DNA of 64,000 nucleotides from CBFHMJ01 sp965656875. Its GTDB lineage: Bacteria > Pseudomonadota > Gammaproteobacteria > Enterobacterales > Alteromonadaceae. The stretch is from NCBI GenBank assembly GCA_965656875.1, contig CBFHMJ010000002.1, forward strand, positions 186,001 through 250,000, given 5' to 3'. Shown here piece by piece: positions 1 to 8,500 of the stretch. The notes under the pieces were generated by a model. That model was not told the DNA's origin. It saw only the letters and a program-made list of their open reading frames with translations, and did no database searches. Position 1 is the first letter of the stretch. Every line of letters starts with the position of its first letter. The position numbers and the translations under genes are program-made.

Positions 1-72
1 ATTATGGAATTGCAATTGTATAAGGACGAGTTCTTCAACGTGTAGCAATGCCAGAAAATGTTGAATACGAGA
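1..72 (+). other. tail of an upstream gene, not identifiable
   Basis: This stretch lies directly before a hairpin terminator, so it probably holds the 3' end of a plus-strand gene. Two frames can be read: one closes at a TAA near position 20 (ending G-I-A-I-V) and another at a TAG at 43-45 (ending E-F-F-N-V). Too little sequence remains to recognise a family or to choose between the frames. Confidence 0.3.
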
Positions 73-107
73 ACCGGTGTTGGGTTGTACCAACATCGGT
101 TTTTTTA
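73..107 (+). terminator. Rho-independent terminator
   Basis: An 11-bp stem (ACCGGTGTTGG with CCAACATCGGT, one G-U pair) and a 6-nt loop are followed by a run of T. It closes the transcription unit entering from the left and separates it from the DUF4442 gene. Confidence 0.85.
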
Positions 108-175
108 TGTCTATTGCTTGATTCCTTGTAATTTGTCGCGTTAGCATACCGATAAACTACTCATCGGACCAGATA

Positions 176-670
176 ATGAAAAGCATTAATAAACTTGGAA
201 AAATAGTATCCAGATTCAATATTTTACCGCGAAAGCTACGAGCCACGATTATTTCAAAAATATTTGGTGGAGCCGTAAAGTTTGCAGGAACTGCTGGTAT
301 TCGTTTTGATAAGCTGACATTTAAAGAAGCTGAATTATCCATTGAAAACCGTAAGAAGGTTCAGAATCACATAAAAAGTGTTCATGCGGCTGCGACGGCG
401 CTGCTGGGTGAAACTGCCAGTGGATTCCTGGTTGGCTTACATGTGCCGGATGATCGATTACCTTTATTGAAATCAATGCATATTGATTACGTTAAACGTT
501 CAACGGGTAAGCTGACAGCAACCTGTGAATTGACGGATGAAGAAATTAATATGATCCGAAATACCGAAAAAGGCGAGATTACGATTACTGTTAAAGTAAT
601 AGATGAGAATAATATTGAGCCAGTGATCGCTAAATATGACTGGGCATGGATCCCAAAACCTAAAAAGTAA
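176..670 (+). CDS. DUF4442 domain protein (hotdog-fold, thioesterase-like)
   Basis: A 164-aa protein with no signal peptide or membrane segment. The centre (about residues 30-140) fits the DUF4442 pattern: an early F-GG-...-G-I-R-F segment, a conserved 'N...K....H..A...LGE...G' helix region around residues 60-85, then beta strands ending in Y-x-W-A-W-I-P-K. DUF4442 proteins have the hotdog fold of acyl-CoA thioesterases, but their substrates are mostly unknown, so no reaction is assigned. The gene stands alone: a terminator lies upstream and 160 nt without a gene follow. The ATG is in good context for the conserved region, though no strong ribosome binding site is visible. The family call is by recognition of the pattern, not by a search. 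Confidence 0.7.
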   Translation: MKSINKLGKIVSRFNILPRKLRATIISKIFGGAVKFAGTAGIRFDKLTFKEAELSIENRKKVQNHIKSVHAAATALLGETASGFLVGLHVPDDRLPLLKSMHIDYVKRSTGKLTATCELTDEEINMIRNTEKGEITITVKVIDENNIEPVIAKYDWAWIPKPKK

Positions 671-837
671 TTAATTCAAAACGTTTGATAGAATTATTCA
701 TCGTTTTATCTGTCGGTTACTGATATTTCTCTGTTGTACGCATCATACATTTGTCGTTTATTGATGCGTACAAAATACTTATTTGGAAATTACTTCTATA
801 CTTAGCTCATTATAAACAGATGGATTAATACTTGCGT

Positions 838-1638
838 ATGAAGTCCAAACCCGCCTCTGTTGCTGGTTTGTTTTATCCTGAAAATCCTGATGAGTTAATG
901 GACACAATGGCCCGCTGGCTGTTAGCCGAAAAGTCGGTTGAAGAATATCCAAGAGCGATAATTGTGCCTCATTCTGCTTATCAGTTTTCAGGAGAAATTG
1001 CCGCCAGAGCATATAGCAGTTTGAGACACCGGAGTGACACGTTCAGACGCGTGATTCTGATTGGTTCTGCTGATAAGTACAATATTAACGGCTGCGCTAT
1101 TCCATCGCATGATGCATTTTCAACACCTATTGGTGATGTATCCATTGATAGAAGCCTGATTCAGCTTGCTCGTTCACATCCGTGGATTGAAGAAAATGAT
1201 TTAGTCCATTTGATGGAGCACAGCCTGGAAGTTCAATTACCGTTTCTCCAGCTATGCCTTCCTCATTTTTCAATCCTCCCAATCCTTGTCGGTAATATTC
1301 GTTCATCTGATTTATTGTCTGTATTTGAATATTTGCCATTGGGAGATGATGTTTTATATGTGCTCAGTACGGAATTAAGCTGTAGCGTCGTTGATCGAGG
1401 AACCTGTGATGTTGATGAAGCTGCGATACAGTCATTGATATTTAACCAGGAAAATCAGCATCATCGCTCTACATGCGGTACAAATATCATGCGAGTGTTT
1501 TTACAGTTTTGTCAGCAGAATTGTTGGAAAACAGAACTCGCCAGATTTGGAATGTCTCATGATTGCGAGTCACGAGAAATACCTGAAAACTTTACGACCT
1601 ACGCGAGTTTTATTGCTCACAGAGAATTACCCTTCTAA
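838..1638 (+). CDS. MEMO-family (AmmeMemoRadiSam protein B-like) protein, diverged
   Basis: A protein of about 266 aa with the MEMO/class III extradiol-dioxygenase-like fold. The start S-V-A-G-L-F-Y-P, the P-H-S-A-Y-x-F-S-G motif (usually PHAGYxxSG), an 'E-H-S-L-E-V-Q-L-P-F' segment around residues 125-134 and the closing T-Y-A-S-F-I-A-H are family hallmarks. Several putative metal or active-site positions are changed. The usual G-P-S-H-Y reads G-S-A-D-K-Y, so that His is absent, and the usual S-S-D-x-S-H reads S-T-E-L-S-C. The bacterial family has no settled function; it often sits with AmmeMemoRadiSam partners, which are absent here. The ATG at 838 is preferred; an in-frame TTG at 832 would add two residues, and neither start has a clear Shine-Dalgarno. 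The role is unknown, but the family is fairly sure. Confidence 0.7.
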   Translation: MKSKPASVAGLFYPENPDELMDTMARWLLAEKSVEEYPRAIIVPHSAYQFSGEIAARAYSSLRHRSDTFRRVILIGSADKYNINGCAIPSHDAFSTPIGDVSIDRSLIQLARSHPWIEENDLVHLMEHSLEVQLPFLQLCLPHFSILPILVGNIRSSDLLSVFEYLPLGDDVLYVLSTELSCSVVDRGTCDVDEAAIQSLIFNQENQHHRSTCGTNIMRVFLQFCQQNCWKTELARFGMSHDCESREIPENFTTYASFIAHRELPF

Positions 1639-1715
1639 TATACCCCGCAATTGCTCGCTCATTTATTACTACAGATTCTGATCATTTCTTATACCTTTAT
1701 TGGGGTATTACTCAG

Positions 1716-1743
1716 AAATTTTGAATTATAAGATTCAAAATTT
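1716..1743. other. perfect AT-rich inverted repeat
   Basis: AAATTTTGAAT and ATTCAAAATTT form a perfect 11-bp inverted repeat around TATAAG. It lies between the MEMO-family gene and the DUF1289 gene and is followed by TTAATTAAAAAA. It could be a weak terminator for the upstream gene or a regulator site with an embedded promoter element; the sequence does not decide. Confidence 0.4.
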
Positions 1744-1807
1744 TAATTAAAAAATCATCGGTTGCCTGGTAAGCTACAGTTCCTTGTACCCTGGTGAAGA
1801 TATGAGT

Positions 1808-2050
1808 ATGACTGAAAAATCTAATAGCCTGATAGAGAGCCCGTGCGTTAGAAATTGCTGCCTTAACTTCGATGATATTTGTCTGGGGTGTTTTCGTCAT
1901 ATCGATGAAATTACGGGGTGGAGTCAGTTCTCGAATGATATTCGTGTAGAAGTGTTGGAAGTTGCCGATTCGCGTAAGCAGGACTATAACAAGTCCATGA
2001 ATACGTTAATAGCGAATGCAGATAATGGCGAAGAAATGCCTGATCATTGA
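1808..2050 (+). CDS. DUF1289 domain protein
   Basis: A small protein of about 80 aa with the DUF1289 signature near its start: S-P-C-V-R-N-C-x-L-...-I-C-L-G-C-F-R-x-I-D-E-I-T-G-W-S. The four Cys (C-x3-C and C-x2-C spaced by about nine residues) suggest metal or Fe-S binding, though the family function is not established. GGTGAAG at 1793-1799 is well placed for the ATG at 1808; an in-frame ATG at 1802 is an alternative. The 3' end overlaps the start of the histidine kinase gene in another frame by about 26 nt, so the two are probably co-transcribed and translationally coupled. Confidence 0.8.
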   Translation: MTEKSNSLIESPCVRNCCLNFDDICLGCFRHIDEITGWSQFSNDIRVEVLEVADSRKQDYNKSMNTLIANADNGEEMPDH

Positions 2051-4010
2051 TCATGCTTCAACGCTGGCAATGAGAGTGAAGTTATTGCTGGCGCTTCAGG
2101 GATGTGCAGTTACTATGCATGATGCTGAAGAAACTTCAGAAGATACCAGTGATACATGGTATGACTTGTACGTAATAGGACACGACACACCAATCGCTAT
2201 CGTTCAATTTTTGATTGAACAACTGACGTTATCACCCGTTGTTATTCTGGCCTCCAGTGTTGAGAACGAAGAATCCAACAACAATTTGATGCAATTAAAG
2301 TCGCAGCTTCCCGGTGCGGCGGTTATTTTCCCTTCTTTTTCTACCCGAGAACTGTCTGTTCAATTATCTGAGTTGGTTTATGAACCCGGTGATGATGATT
2401 TTTCATTGCCTCATATCTTTATGGTGGATGACGATGTGTGCTGGTTAAACCGAAATGCTCGCATTGTTAAATCGGCCAATATTCCTGTTATTCATTGTTC
2501 AGGTGGTGACGAAACAGCTTTGCTTATCGATAGCCATGATCATATCGACATCGTTATCGCAGATTTTCATTTGAATGATACGACAGGAACAGAAATCTGG
2601 AAGCAAGTGAAGAAAAAGCATAAAGACTGTGGCTGTATATTGATTACGTCCAGTCAGCATCATACAGCCTTACTGGATGTCATCACGGAAGGTGTGGATC
2701 AGGTGTTAGAAAAACCTGTTGATGAACACATCTTGCTGCAATCAGTTCAACAAGTCTGGGAAACAATCAGGCTGCGCAAAAAGAATAATAAGTTACTAAC
2801 GCGTTTACAGGATTCGCTGGATGCAATGGTTGAGCAGGATATTCTACAGCGAGTCATTTTCAACAACACTCAGGACGGTATTTTTGTTGTTGATGAGTCA
2901 GGCAATGTACTGGAGTCTAACCGAGCTTGCCAGGCTTTGTCCGGCATAAAATCCCAGGTCTCAGAGCCTCAGAATATTGATGCGTTTTTTGAAATGGAAA
3001 ATGGTGATTCAGTCATTGAGGCTATGCTCGCGCAATCTGATCATTTCAGTTTTTGTATTGGTATTCGCGTTAAAAACAACGGGTTCCAGCGTATCCCATT
3101 ATCAGCGTCTATGAATGTGATCGATTATTACGGTCGTCGCGTTTATGCAGGTATTCTTCGCAATATTTCTCAGTTAATAAGTCAGCAAGAGTTATTAGCA
3201 CAGCAAAACGATATTCTGGAATCTAGAGTTCAGGAACGGACCGCAGAGCTGGAGTTGGCAAAAAATGAAGCTGAACGAGCCAATCAAAGTAAAACACAAT
3301 TTTTGGCGAATATGTCTCATGAATTGAGAACACCGTTACATGCGATACTGAATTTTGCCCGATTTACCGAAACTCAGATTGAGAAGGATAAACCAGACTT
3401 AGAAAAGGTTGAGAAGTTTCAGCATCGTATAGTGACGAGTGGAGAACGGTTGCTCAGTCTGGTTAATAATTTACTGGATTTATCGAAGTTGGATGCCGGA
3501 CAGTTTCCGTTTAATCCTGCGATGAATTCAATACGGGCTGTGTTATCGCTGTTAAAACAGGAAATGCACGTCCTTGCTGAAACGAAAGGACTGGTATTGC
3601 ACATAGATAATCAACTGCCAGGCGACTCCTACTGGTTTGATGCGCAACAAATTCAGCAGGTTCTGGTTAATCTGGTGAGTAATGCGATTAAATTCAGTAA
3701 GCCGGATGGCACAGTGTCAGTTCAATTGTTGTTGCAGCATGATTCTTCGGAAATATCGTGGCTGGCAGTAAACGTTATTGACGAAGGAATAGGTATTCCT
3801 GACCAGGAAATCGGCAACATTTTTGACAAGTTTGTGCAGAGCTCCAGAACCGATCATGGTGCTGGAGGAACCGGGTTAGGGTTGTCTATTTGTAAGGAAT
3901 TTATGAAGTTACATCAGGGACGAATTCATGCGACGAATAACGACAATCAGGGAGCAACATTTACATTTGTTATTCCTGCTCTGACAGAGAAGCCAGCACA
4001 GAAATCCTGA
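2025..4010 (+). CDS. hybrid histidine kinase with two N-terminal receiver-like domains and a PAS domain
   Basis: A cytoplasmic sensor kinase of about 661 aa without membrane segments. In order: a degenerate receiver-like domain (about 1-115, lacking the acidic pocket and phospho-Asp), a proper receiver domain (about 125-245, starting M-V-D-D-D with phospho-acceptor Asp about 180 in I-A-D-F-H-L and a later K-P), a PAS domain (about 275-385), a coiled linker, a HisKA domain with the H-box S-H-E-L-R-T-P (His about 432), and an HATPase domain with N-L-V-S-N-A-I-K-F-S, D-E-G-I-G-I and G-G-T-G-L-G-L. Putting the receivers at the N terminus is less common than at the C terminus and suggests the kinase is itself controlled by phosphorylation. 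The nearby response regulator at 4170 is the likely partner. The ATG at 2025 is chosen because K-K-C-L-I-I-D follows at once; an ATG nine bases earlier is possible. Confidence 0.88.
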   Translation: MAKKCLIIDHASTLAMRVKLLLALQGCAVTMHDAEETSEDTSDTWYDLYVIGHDTPIAIVQFLIEQLTLSPVVILASSVENEESNNNLMQLKSQLPGAAVIFPSFSTRELSVQLSELVYEPGDDDFSLPHIFMVDDDVCWLNRNARIVKSANIPVIHCSGGDETALLIDSHDHIDIVIADFHLNDTTGTEIWKQVKKKHKDCGCILITSSQHHTALLDVITEGVDQVLEKPVDEHILLQSVQQVWETIRLRKKNNKLLTRLQDSLDAMVEQDILQRVIFNNTQDGIFVVDESGNVLESNRACQALSGIKSQVSEPQNIDAFFEMENGDSVIEAMLAQSDHFSFCIGIRVKNNGFQRIPLSASMNVIDYYGRRVYAGILRNISQLISQQELLAQQNDILESRVQERTAELELAKNEAERANQSKTQFLANMSHELRTPLHAILNFARFTETQIEKDKPDLEKVEKFQHRIVTSGERLLSLVNNLLDLSKLDAGQFPFNPAMNSIRAVLSLLKQEMHVLAETKGLVLHIDNQLPGDSYWFDAQQIQQVLVNLVSNAIKFSKPDGTVSVQLLLQHDSSEISWLAVNVIDEGIGIPDQEIGNIFDKFVQSSRTDHGAGGTGLGLSICKEFMKLHQGRIHATNNDNQGATFTFVIPALTEKPAQKS

Positions 4011-4073
4011 TGCTTTTCGATATTAGCTAAATTCACATCTGCGTCTATAGTTAACTCTATTCTTATAAGCGAA

Positions 4074-4098
4074 ACAACGACGTTAACGTCTGTTGTTG
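4074..4098. promoter_or_regulatory. palindrome between kinase and response regulator genes
   Basis: GACGTTAACGTC at 4079-4090 is a perfect 12-bp palindrome, flanked by AACAAC on the left and GTTGTT on the right with one extra base. It sits in the 159-nt gap between the kinase stop and the response regulator start. It could be an operator or the stem of an attenuating hairpin; no T-run follows, so a simple terminator is unlikely. Confidence 0.4.
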
Positions 4099-4169
4099 AA
4101 GCTATATCCAATAATGCAGCTCAGGCTGCACTCTGTAAGAATCTGGAACGGGAACACCGGAGATCTGTT

Positions 4170-5291
4170 ATGACACGAAAAACGATTATGGTGGTTGATG
4201 ATGAACCATTTAACCTCGAAATAGTCGAGGAGTTACTTGCTGAGAAATACGATATTCACAGCGTCAGTAGTGGTATTGAATGCCTGGAACGCATAAGCAG
4301 TATCAATCCGGATATGATTTTACTCGATGTAGGTATGCCTGAAATGGATGGCTATCAGGTTTGTCGAGTCCTCAAAGAAAAGCCACCGTTTACAAATATT
4401 CCTATTATGTTTGTGTCTGCCAGAGGCACGCTTGAAGAGCGCCTGGAAGGATATCAGGCTGGTGGAGATGATTATGTAATTAAGCCATTTGAAGGTGCAG
4501 AGTTACAGCTAAAACTGGAAAACTTGCTGTCATCCTATGAAAAGCGTGCTGATTTGGAAGCTCAGGTTCAACAAGCATCTGACATTGCATTTAATGCTAT
4601 GGCCAATAGCAGTGAAATTGGTAATGTCATGCAATTTGTTGAGCAATCATCTGCGGTTAACGATGAAAATGAACTGGCATCGTTATTACTGGCGACATTG
4701 CGACTTTTTGATCTGAATTGTGTTGTTGAGTTTTCGATTAATGGCCAACAGAAACATTTTTCTCATCGCGGAGTCTGTTCGCCCATCACCATTGAGCTTT
4801 TTGAATTACTGAAAAACAAAGGACGAATCTTTACGTTTGAAAGCCGTGTCCTGTTCAATTTTGAAACGGTAAGTATTCTGGTTAAGAACATGCCTGAGCA
4901 TGACGTTGATTTAACAGGTAGATTGCGCGATCACTTGTGTTTCATTGCAAATTCAGCAGTGCAAAGTTTACGCTTCCTTGAAACATCGCAGGAATTAGCG
5001 ACCAGAAAAGCTGAGCTAACTTCCTTCACGCAATATTTGCATGATCAGTTCACCGAGCTGGTCAATATCATCAACACCAGTCATGAATTGAACGAAGAGA
5101 TATTTCGCCAGCTATTGATGGAATATGAAATCCAGATCCCAAGAATGGGCCTGGAAGACGATCAGGAAAAATACATTTTCGAATCGCTGGACAAAGCCGT
5201 TCAGGATTCAATTGCACGCGAAGACAAGTTGTTCGATATCAAAGCGGTATTTGCTGACATTGAGCTTCAGTTAAGTGAGAAATTGAAATAA
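4170..5291 (+). CDS. response regulator with unrecognised output region
   Basis: A 373-aa protein. Residues 5-125 are a canonical receiver domain: acidic pair Asp10/Asp11, phospho-acceptor Asp53 in L-L-D-V-G-M-P, switch residues in F-V-S-A, and the invariant Lys in I-K-P-F. The remaining 250 residues contain no helix-turn-helix, GGDEF, EAL or HD-GYP motif that I can see. They begin with a coiled-coil-like helix (Y-E-K-R-A-D-L-E-A-Q-V-Q), continue with a region that could be GAF-like (about 145-275), and end in charged helices. Output is therefore more likely by protein interaction than by DNA binding. Its position just downstream of the hybrid kinase suggests they form one phosphorelay. It converges on queG. 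Confidence 0.8.
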   Translation: MTRKTIMVVDDEPFNLEIVEELLAEKYDIHSVSSGIECLERISSINPDMILLDVGMPEMDGYQVCRVLKEKPPFTNIPIMFVSARGTLEERLEGYQAGGDDYVIKPFEGAELQLKLENLLSSYEKRADLEAQVQQASDIAFNAMANSSEIGNVMQFVEQSSAVNDENELASLLLATLRLFDLNCVVEFSINGQQKHFSHRGVCSPITIELFELLKNKGRIFTFESRVLFNFETVSILVKNMPEHDVDLTGRLRDHLCFIANSAVQSLRFLETSQELATRKAELTSFTQYLHDQFTELVNIINTSHELNEEIFRQLLMEYEIQIPRMGLEDDQEKYIFESLDKAVQDSIAREDKLFDIKAVFADIELQLSEKLK

Positions 5292-5317
5292 ACAGGTTCT
5301 GATAGCCAGGCAATGTG

Positions 5318-6454
5318 TTACGCGTCTCTTGGCAGCCCTTTCTCAATGGTTTTAATCAAACGAAGTGTTTTTCGGGATGGGGCTGTTGCAGCTTGTTGCT
5401 TTTCCAGTTGTTGAGAGATAGCCCAACTTACATGTTCGCTAACCAGCTCACTATCACCTGAATAACCTTGCAATGCTGTAAGAATATTCTCATTGTATGA
5501 TGCATTGCCCATTGCCACCGCCAGATTTCGTTGCCATCGTTCATGTCCGATTCGTCTGATTGCTGATCCTTCTGTCAGCGACAGGAATGTTTTCTCGTCC
5601 AGGGCAAATAATTCAGTTAGCGATTTATCTTTAATGCCTGGGCGGGCGTTGAAATCGGCTTCTTCTGTCAATGAGGCATATTTATTCCAGGGGCAAACTA
5701 ACTGGCAGTCATCACAACCATAGATCCGATTGCCAATCAGAGGTCGGAACGCTTCGGGGATTGCATCTTTCAGTTCAATGGTTAAATATGAAATACAGCG
5801 TCGGGCATCAACAACGTAAGGTTTTACGATAGCGCCTGTAGGACACATAGTCATGCAGGCTACGCATTTTCCACATTTTTCTTCGACGACTGGCTCGTCA
5901 ACCGGTAACGGCAAATCAATGAATAATTCACCGAGGAAAAACCATGATCCCGCTTTTTCATTAATGATTAGCGAATGTTTACCTGTCCATCCAAGCCCTG
6001 CTTTTTCTGCCAGTTGCCGCTCCAGAACTGGGGCTGAATCAACAAAAGGTCTGAAACCATATTGTCCTGCTTCAGTTTCTATTCGTTTAGCTAATGCTTT
6101 TAATCGATTGCGTATCAGTTTGTGATAGTCACGGCCCAGTGCGTAACGACTAATGTAGCCTGTGGTGTTCTTTTTTAAGGTTCTGGCAAAGGATGCGTCG
6201 GGTGGTAGGTAGTCCATACGAACACTAATCACTCTGATCGTTCCAGGCACAAGTTCTGCGGGTCGTGATCGTTTTGTTCCGTGCGCAGCCATGTAGTCCA
6301 TTTCACCGTGATAACCGGCATCAAGCCATTTTGTTAGCTGGTCTTCATGTTTGGATAGATCGATATCACTGATACCGACTTGCTGAAAACCAGCTTCGTT
6401 TCCCCAAAGCTTGATTTTTTCAGCTAAATCACGATAGTTAACTTCATCTGTCAC
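5318..6454 (-). CDS. queG: epoxyqueuosine reductase QueG
   Basis: A 378-aa cytosolic enzyme that reduces epoxyqueuosine to queuosine in the wobble position of tRNAs with GUN anticodons, the last step of queuosine synthesis; it uses cobalamin and two [4Fe-4S] clusters. The C-x2-C-x2-C-x3-C-P ferredoxin motif (C-G-K-C-V-A-C-M-T-M-C-P) and a second set C-...-G-C-D-D-C-Q-x-V-C-P-W-N are both intact. D-S-A-P-V-L-E-R and G-W-x-G-K-H-S-L are typical of the family. The length is normal for QueG with its C-terminal HEAT-like tail. It is divergent from nnr with only about 25 nt between the two starts, the usual arrangement in this group. Confidence 0.95.
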   Translation of the reverse strand: MTDEVNYRDLAEKIKLWGNEAGFQQVGISDIDLSKHEDQLTKWLDAGYHGEMDYMAAHGTKRSRPAELVPGTIRVISVRMDYLPPDASFARTLKKNTTGYISRYALGRDYHKLIRNRLKALAKRIETEAGQYGFRPFVDSAPVLERQLAEKAGLGWTGKHSLIINEKAGSWFFLGELFIDLPLPVDEPVVEEKCGKCVACMTMCPTGAIVKPYVVDARRCISYLTIELKDAIPEAFRPLIGNRIYGCDDCQLVCPWNKYASLTEEADFNARPGIKDKSLTELFALDEKTFLSLTEGSAIRRIGHERWQRNLAVAMGNASYNENILTALQGYSGDSELVSEHVSWAISQQLEKQQAATAPSRKTLRLIKTIEKGLPRDA

Positions 6455-6479
6455 AGTTACATTAAAGGTGTTGCTCGTT

Positions 6480-8036
6480 ATGGTGGCGGCAAATTTACCA
6501 CGAAAAACCTGGCGTGCCGAACAGATTCGTCAGAATGAATTATCTGTTGCAGCGTCATTGGGTATTAGTTCGTATGAATTAATGGAACGTGCTGGTCTGT
6601 CAGTATGGGAACGAGCCAGTAAGGAATTTTCTGAGCCAGCCGCAATATTGGTTCTTTGTGGTCATGGTAACAATGGTGGTGATGGTTATATCGTTGCTCG
6701 TCATGCATTACAGCATGGCTGGCAAGTAACTGTTATTCAAGTTACCGATCATAAGCCATTATCTGGAGATGCAAAGAAGGCTCAACAGGCATGGCATGAT
6801 GCGGGCGGGGATACTCTCTCTGGTGTTGATTCTTCAACATATCCGCCTGAAAACTATTCATTGATTATTGATGCGATGCTCGGTACTGGAATCAGTGGCA
6901 CGGTTTCTCCCACCTTTCAGCATTGGATCACTTCAGTTAATGAAGCGAGAGAAAGTCGTCGCGAGTCGGTGGTTGTAGCCGTTGATATTCCATCTGGCCT
7001 TGATGCGAATAATGGTTTTGTCCACGGTCACGCTATAAAAGCTGATTTAACAGTGACCTTTGTCGGCATAAAAACAGGGCTGTTAACGGGAGAAGCAGCT
7101 GACTATACCGGTGAATTACATTTTTCTGGTATTGGCATTGATGATGCTTTTTCTCGTCAGATTCCCGCTCATACCGACAGTCTTTCCTGGCATGATATTC
7201 AGTCTTTAGTACCTCAACGTGCGTTATCGGCTCACAAAGGTCACTTTGGTCACGTCCTGTTAATTGGTGGCAACAAAGGCATGCCCGGTGCAATCAGACT
7301 GGCGGGGGAAGCCGCTTTGCGTTGTGGGGCTGGCCTGGTGTCTGTTCTGACTCATGAATCATCTGTGCCTGTTGTTGCATCCGGACGACCTGAATTGATG
7401 ATTCATGGATTTCGGGATGAAGAACAAAGTGCGGCATTACTGGATAAAGCGGATGTTATTGTGATTGGGCCTGGTCTGGGTCAGGACAGTTGGGCGAGAA
7501 CACTATTGATACAGGTTTTGAACAGCGCTAAACCTGCATTGATTGATGCAGACGGGCTTAATCTGGTGGCAAATCTGATTGCGACGGACTGTGTGCCCTG
7601 TGATGTCTTTTCTGAACGTGAGGTTGTATTTACACCACATCCGGGAGAAATGGCTCGACTAGCGAGAACTTCATCAGTGGATATTGCCACCGCAAGGTTG
7701 GATGTACTGAATGCAATGGTTGAGAAATTCAGTGTCACAATTCTATTAAAAGGGTTTGGTACATTAATTCAGCGCAATTCACCTCAGGTTGGTGAATGGT
7801 CGAATATTCGGCTGAATCGAACGGGCAATCCTGGAATGGCATCAGGTGGGATGGGAGATGTGTTATCTGGTATCATTGGCGCCCTTATGGCTCAGGGCTT
7901 GTCGGGTTTTGATGCTGCCTCAGTTGGTGCCTGGTTACATGGTCAGGCTGCTGACATTGCAGCGCAGGATGGAATGAGAGGTCTGGTGGCCAGTGATTTG
8001 TTTCCCGTATTACGAAAGTTGATTGATTTAAAATGA
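6480..8036 (+). CDS. nnr: bifunctional NAD(P)H-hydrate epimerase / ADP-dependent dehydratase
   Basis: A protein of about 518 aa that repairs hydrated NAD(P)H. The N-terminal YjeF_N domain (about 10-215; motif C-G-H-G-N-N-G-G-D-G-Y) epimerises R- and S-NADHX. The C-terminal ribokinase-like domain (about 235-515; V-I-G-P-G-L-G, then N-R-T-G-N-P-G-M-A-S-G-G-M-G-D-V-L-S-G) dehydrates S-NADHX using ADP. The ATG at 6480 is preferred because AAAGGTG at 6464-6470 is correctly spaced; a GTG at 6468 is also in frame. Its stop overlaps the tsaE start as ATGA, so nnr, tsaE and amiB form one overlapping operon. Confidence 0.94.
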   Translation: MVAANLPRKTWRAEQIRQNELSVAASLGISSYELMERAGLSVWERASKEFSEPAAILVLCGHGNNGGDGYIVARHALQHGWQVTVIQVTDHKPLSGDAKKAQQAWHDAGGDTLSGVDSSTYPPENYSLIIDAMLGTGISGTVSPTFQHWITSVNEARESRRESVVVAVDIPSGLDANNGFVHGHAIKADLTVTFVGIKTGLLTGEAADYTGELHFSGIGIDDAFSRQIPAHTDSLSWHDIQSLVPQRALSAHKGHFGHVLLIGGNKGMPGAIRLAGEAALRCGAGLVSVLTHESSVPVVASGRPELMIHGFRDEEQSAALLDKADVIVIGPGLGQDSWARTLLIQVLNSAKPALIDADGLNLVANLIATDCVPCDVFSEREVVFTPHPGEMARLARTSSVDIATARLDVLNAMVEKFSVTILLKGFGTLIQRNSPQVGEWSNIRLNRTGNPGMASGGMGDVLSGIIGALMAQGLSGFDAASVGAWLHGQAADIAAQDGMRGLVASDLFPVLRKLIDLK

Positions 8037-8500
8037 CAATGTTTGAGAAAACCCTGGTAGATGAAAGCGCAACAGTTGCTTTTGGTAAATCGTTGATTAG
8101 CGCTATTTCCGGCGCTTGTATTATCTGGTTACATGGTGATTTAGGTGCCGGGAAAACAACATTAAGCCGGGGAATTATCCAGGGAGCGGGCCATCAGGGA
8201 AATGTTAAAAGCCCGACTTACACACTGATTGAACCTTATGAACTGGAAACTCGTAATATCTGGCACTTTGATTTGTATCGCCTGGCGGATCCGGAAGAAC
8301 TTGAATTCATGGGAGTAAGAGATTATTTTGCTGGTAATAACATCGCCATTATAGAGTGGCCCGAACGAGGTCAGGGCGTTATTCCGCAGCCGGATTTAGA
8401 CATCACGATGCTTTATAAAGAAGAGCAACGTGTTATCCGGATTAATCCGTTAACTGATATTGGTCGTCGTATTACAACATCGTTATCGCAGCATGAATAA
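8033..8500 (+). CDS. tsaE: tRNA t6A synthesis ATPase TsaE
   Basis: A 155-aa P-loop ATPase that works with TsaB and TsaD to make the t6A modification at A37 of ANN-decoding tRNAs. The Walker A motif G-D-L-G-A-G-K-T-T, the following S-P-T-Y-T-L and the H-F-D-L-Y-R-L segment are diagnostic. I-I-E-W-P-E holds the conserved Trp-Pro-Glu. The start overlaps the nnr stop and the stop overlaps the amiB start. Confidence 0.94.
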   Translation: MTMFEKTLVDESATVAFGKSLISAISGACIIWLHGDLGAGKTTLSRGIIQGAGHQGNVKSPTYTLIEPYELETRNIWHFDLYRLADPEELEFMGVRDYFAGNNIAIIEWPERGQGVIPQPDLDITMLYKEEQRVIRINPLTDIGRRITTSLSQHE

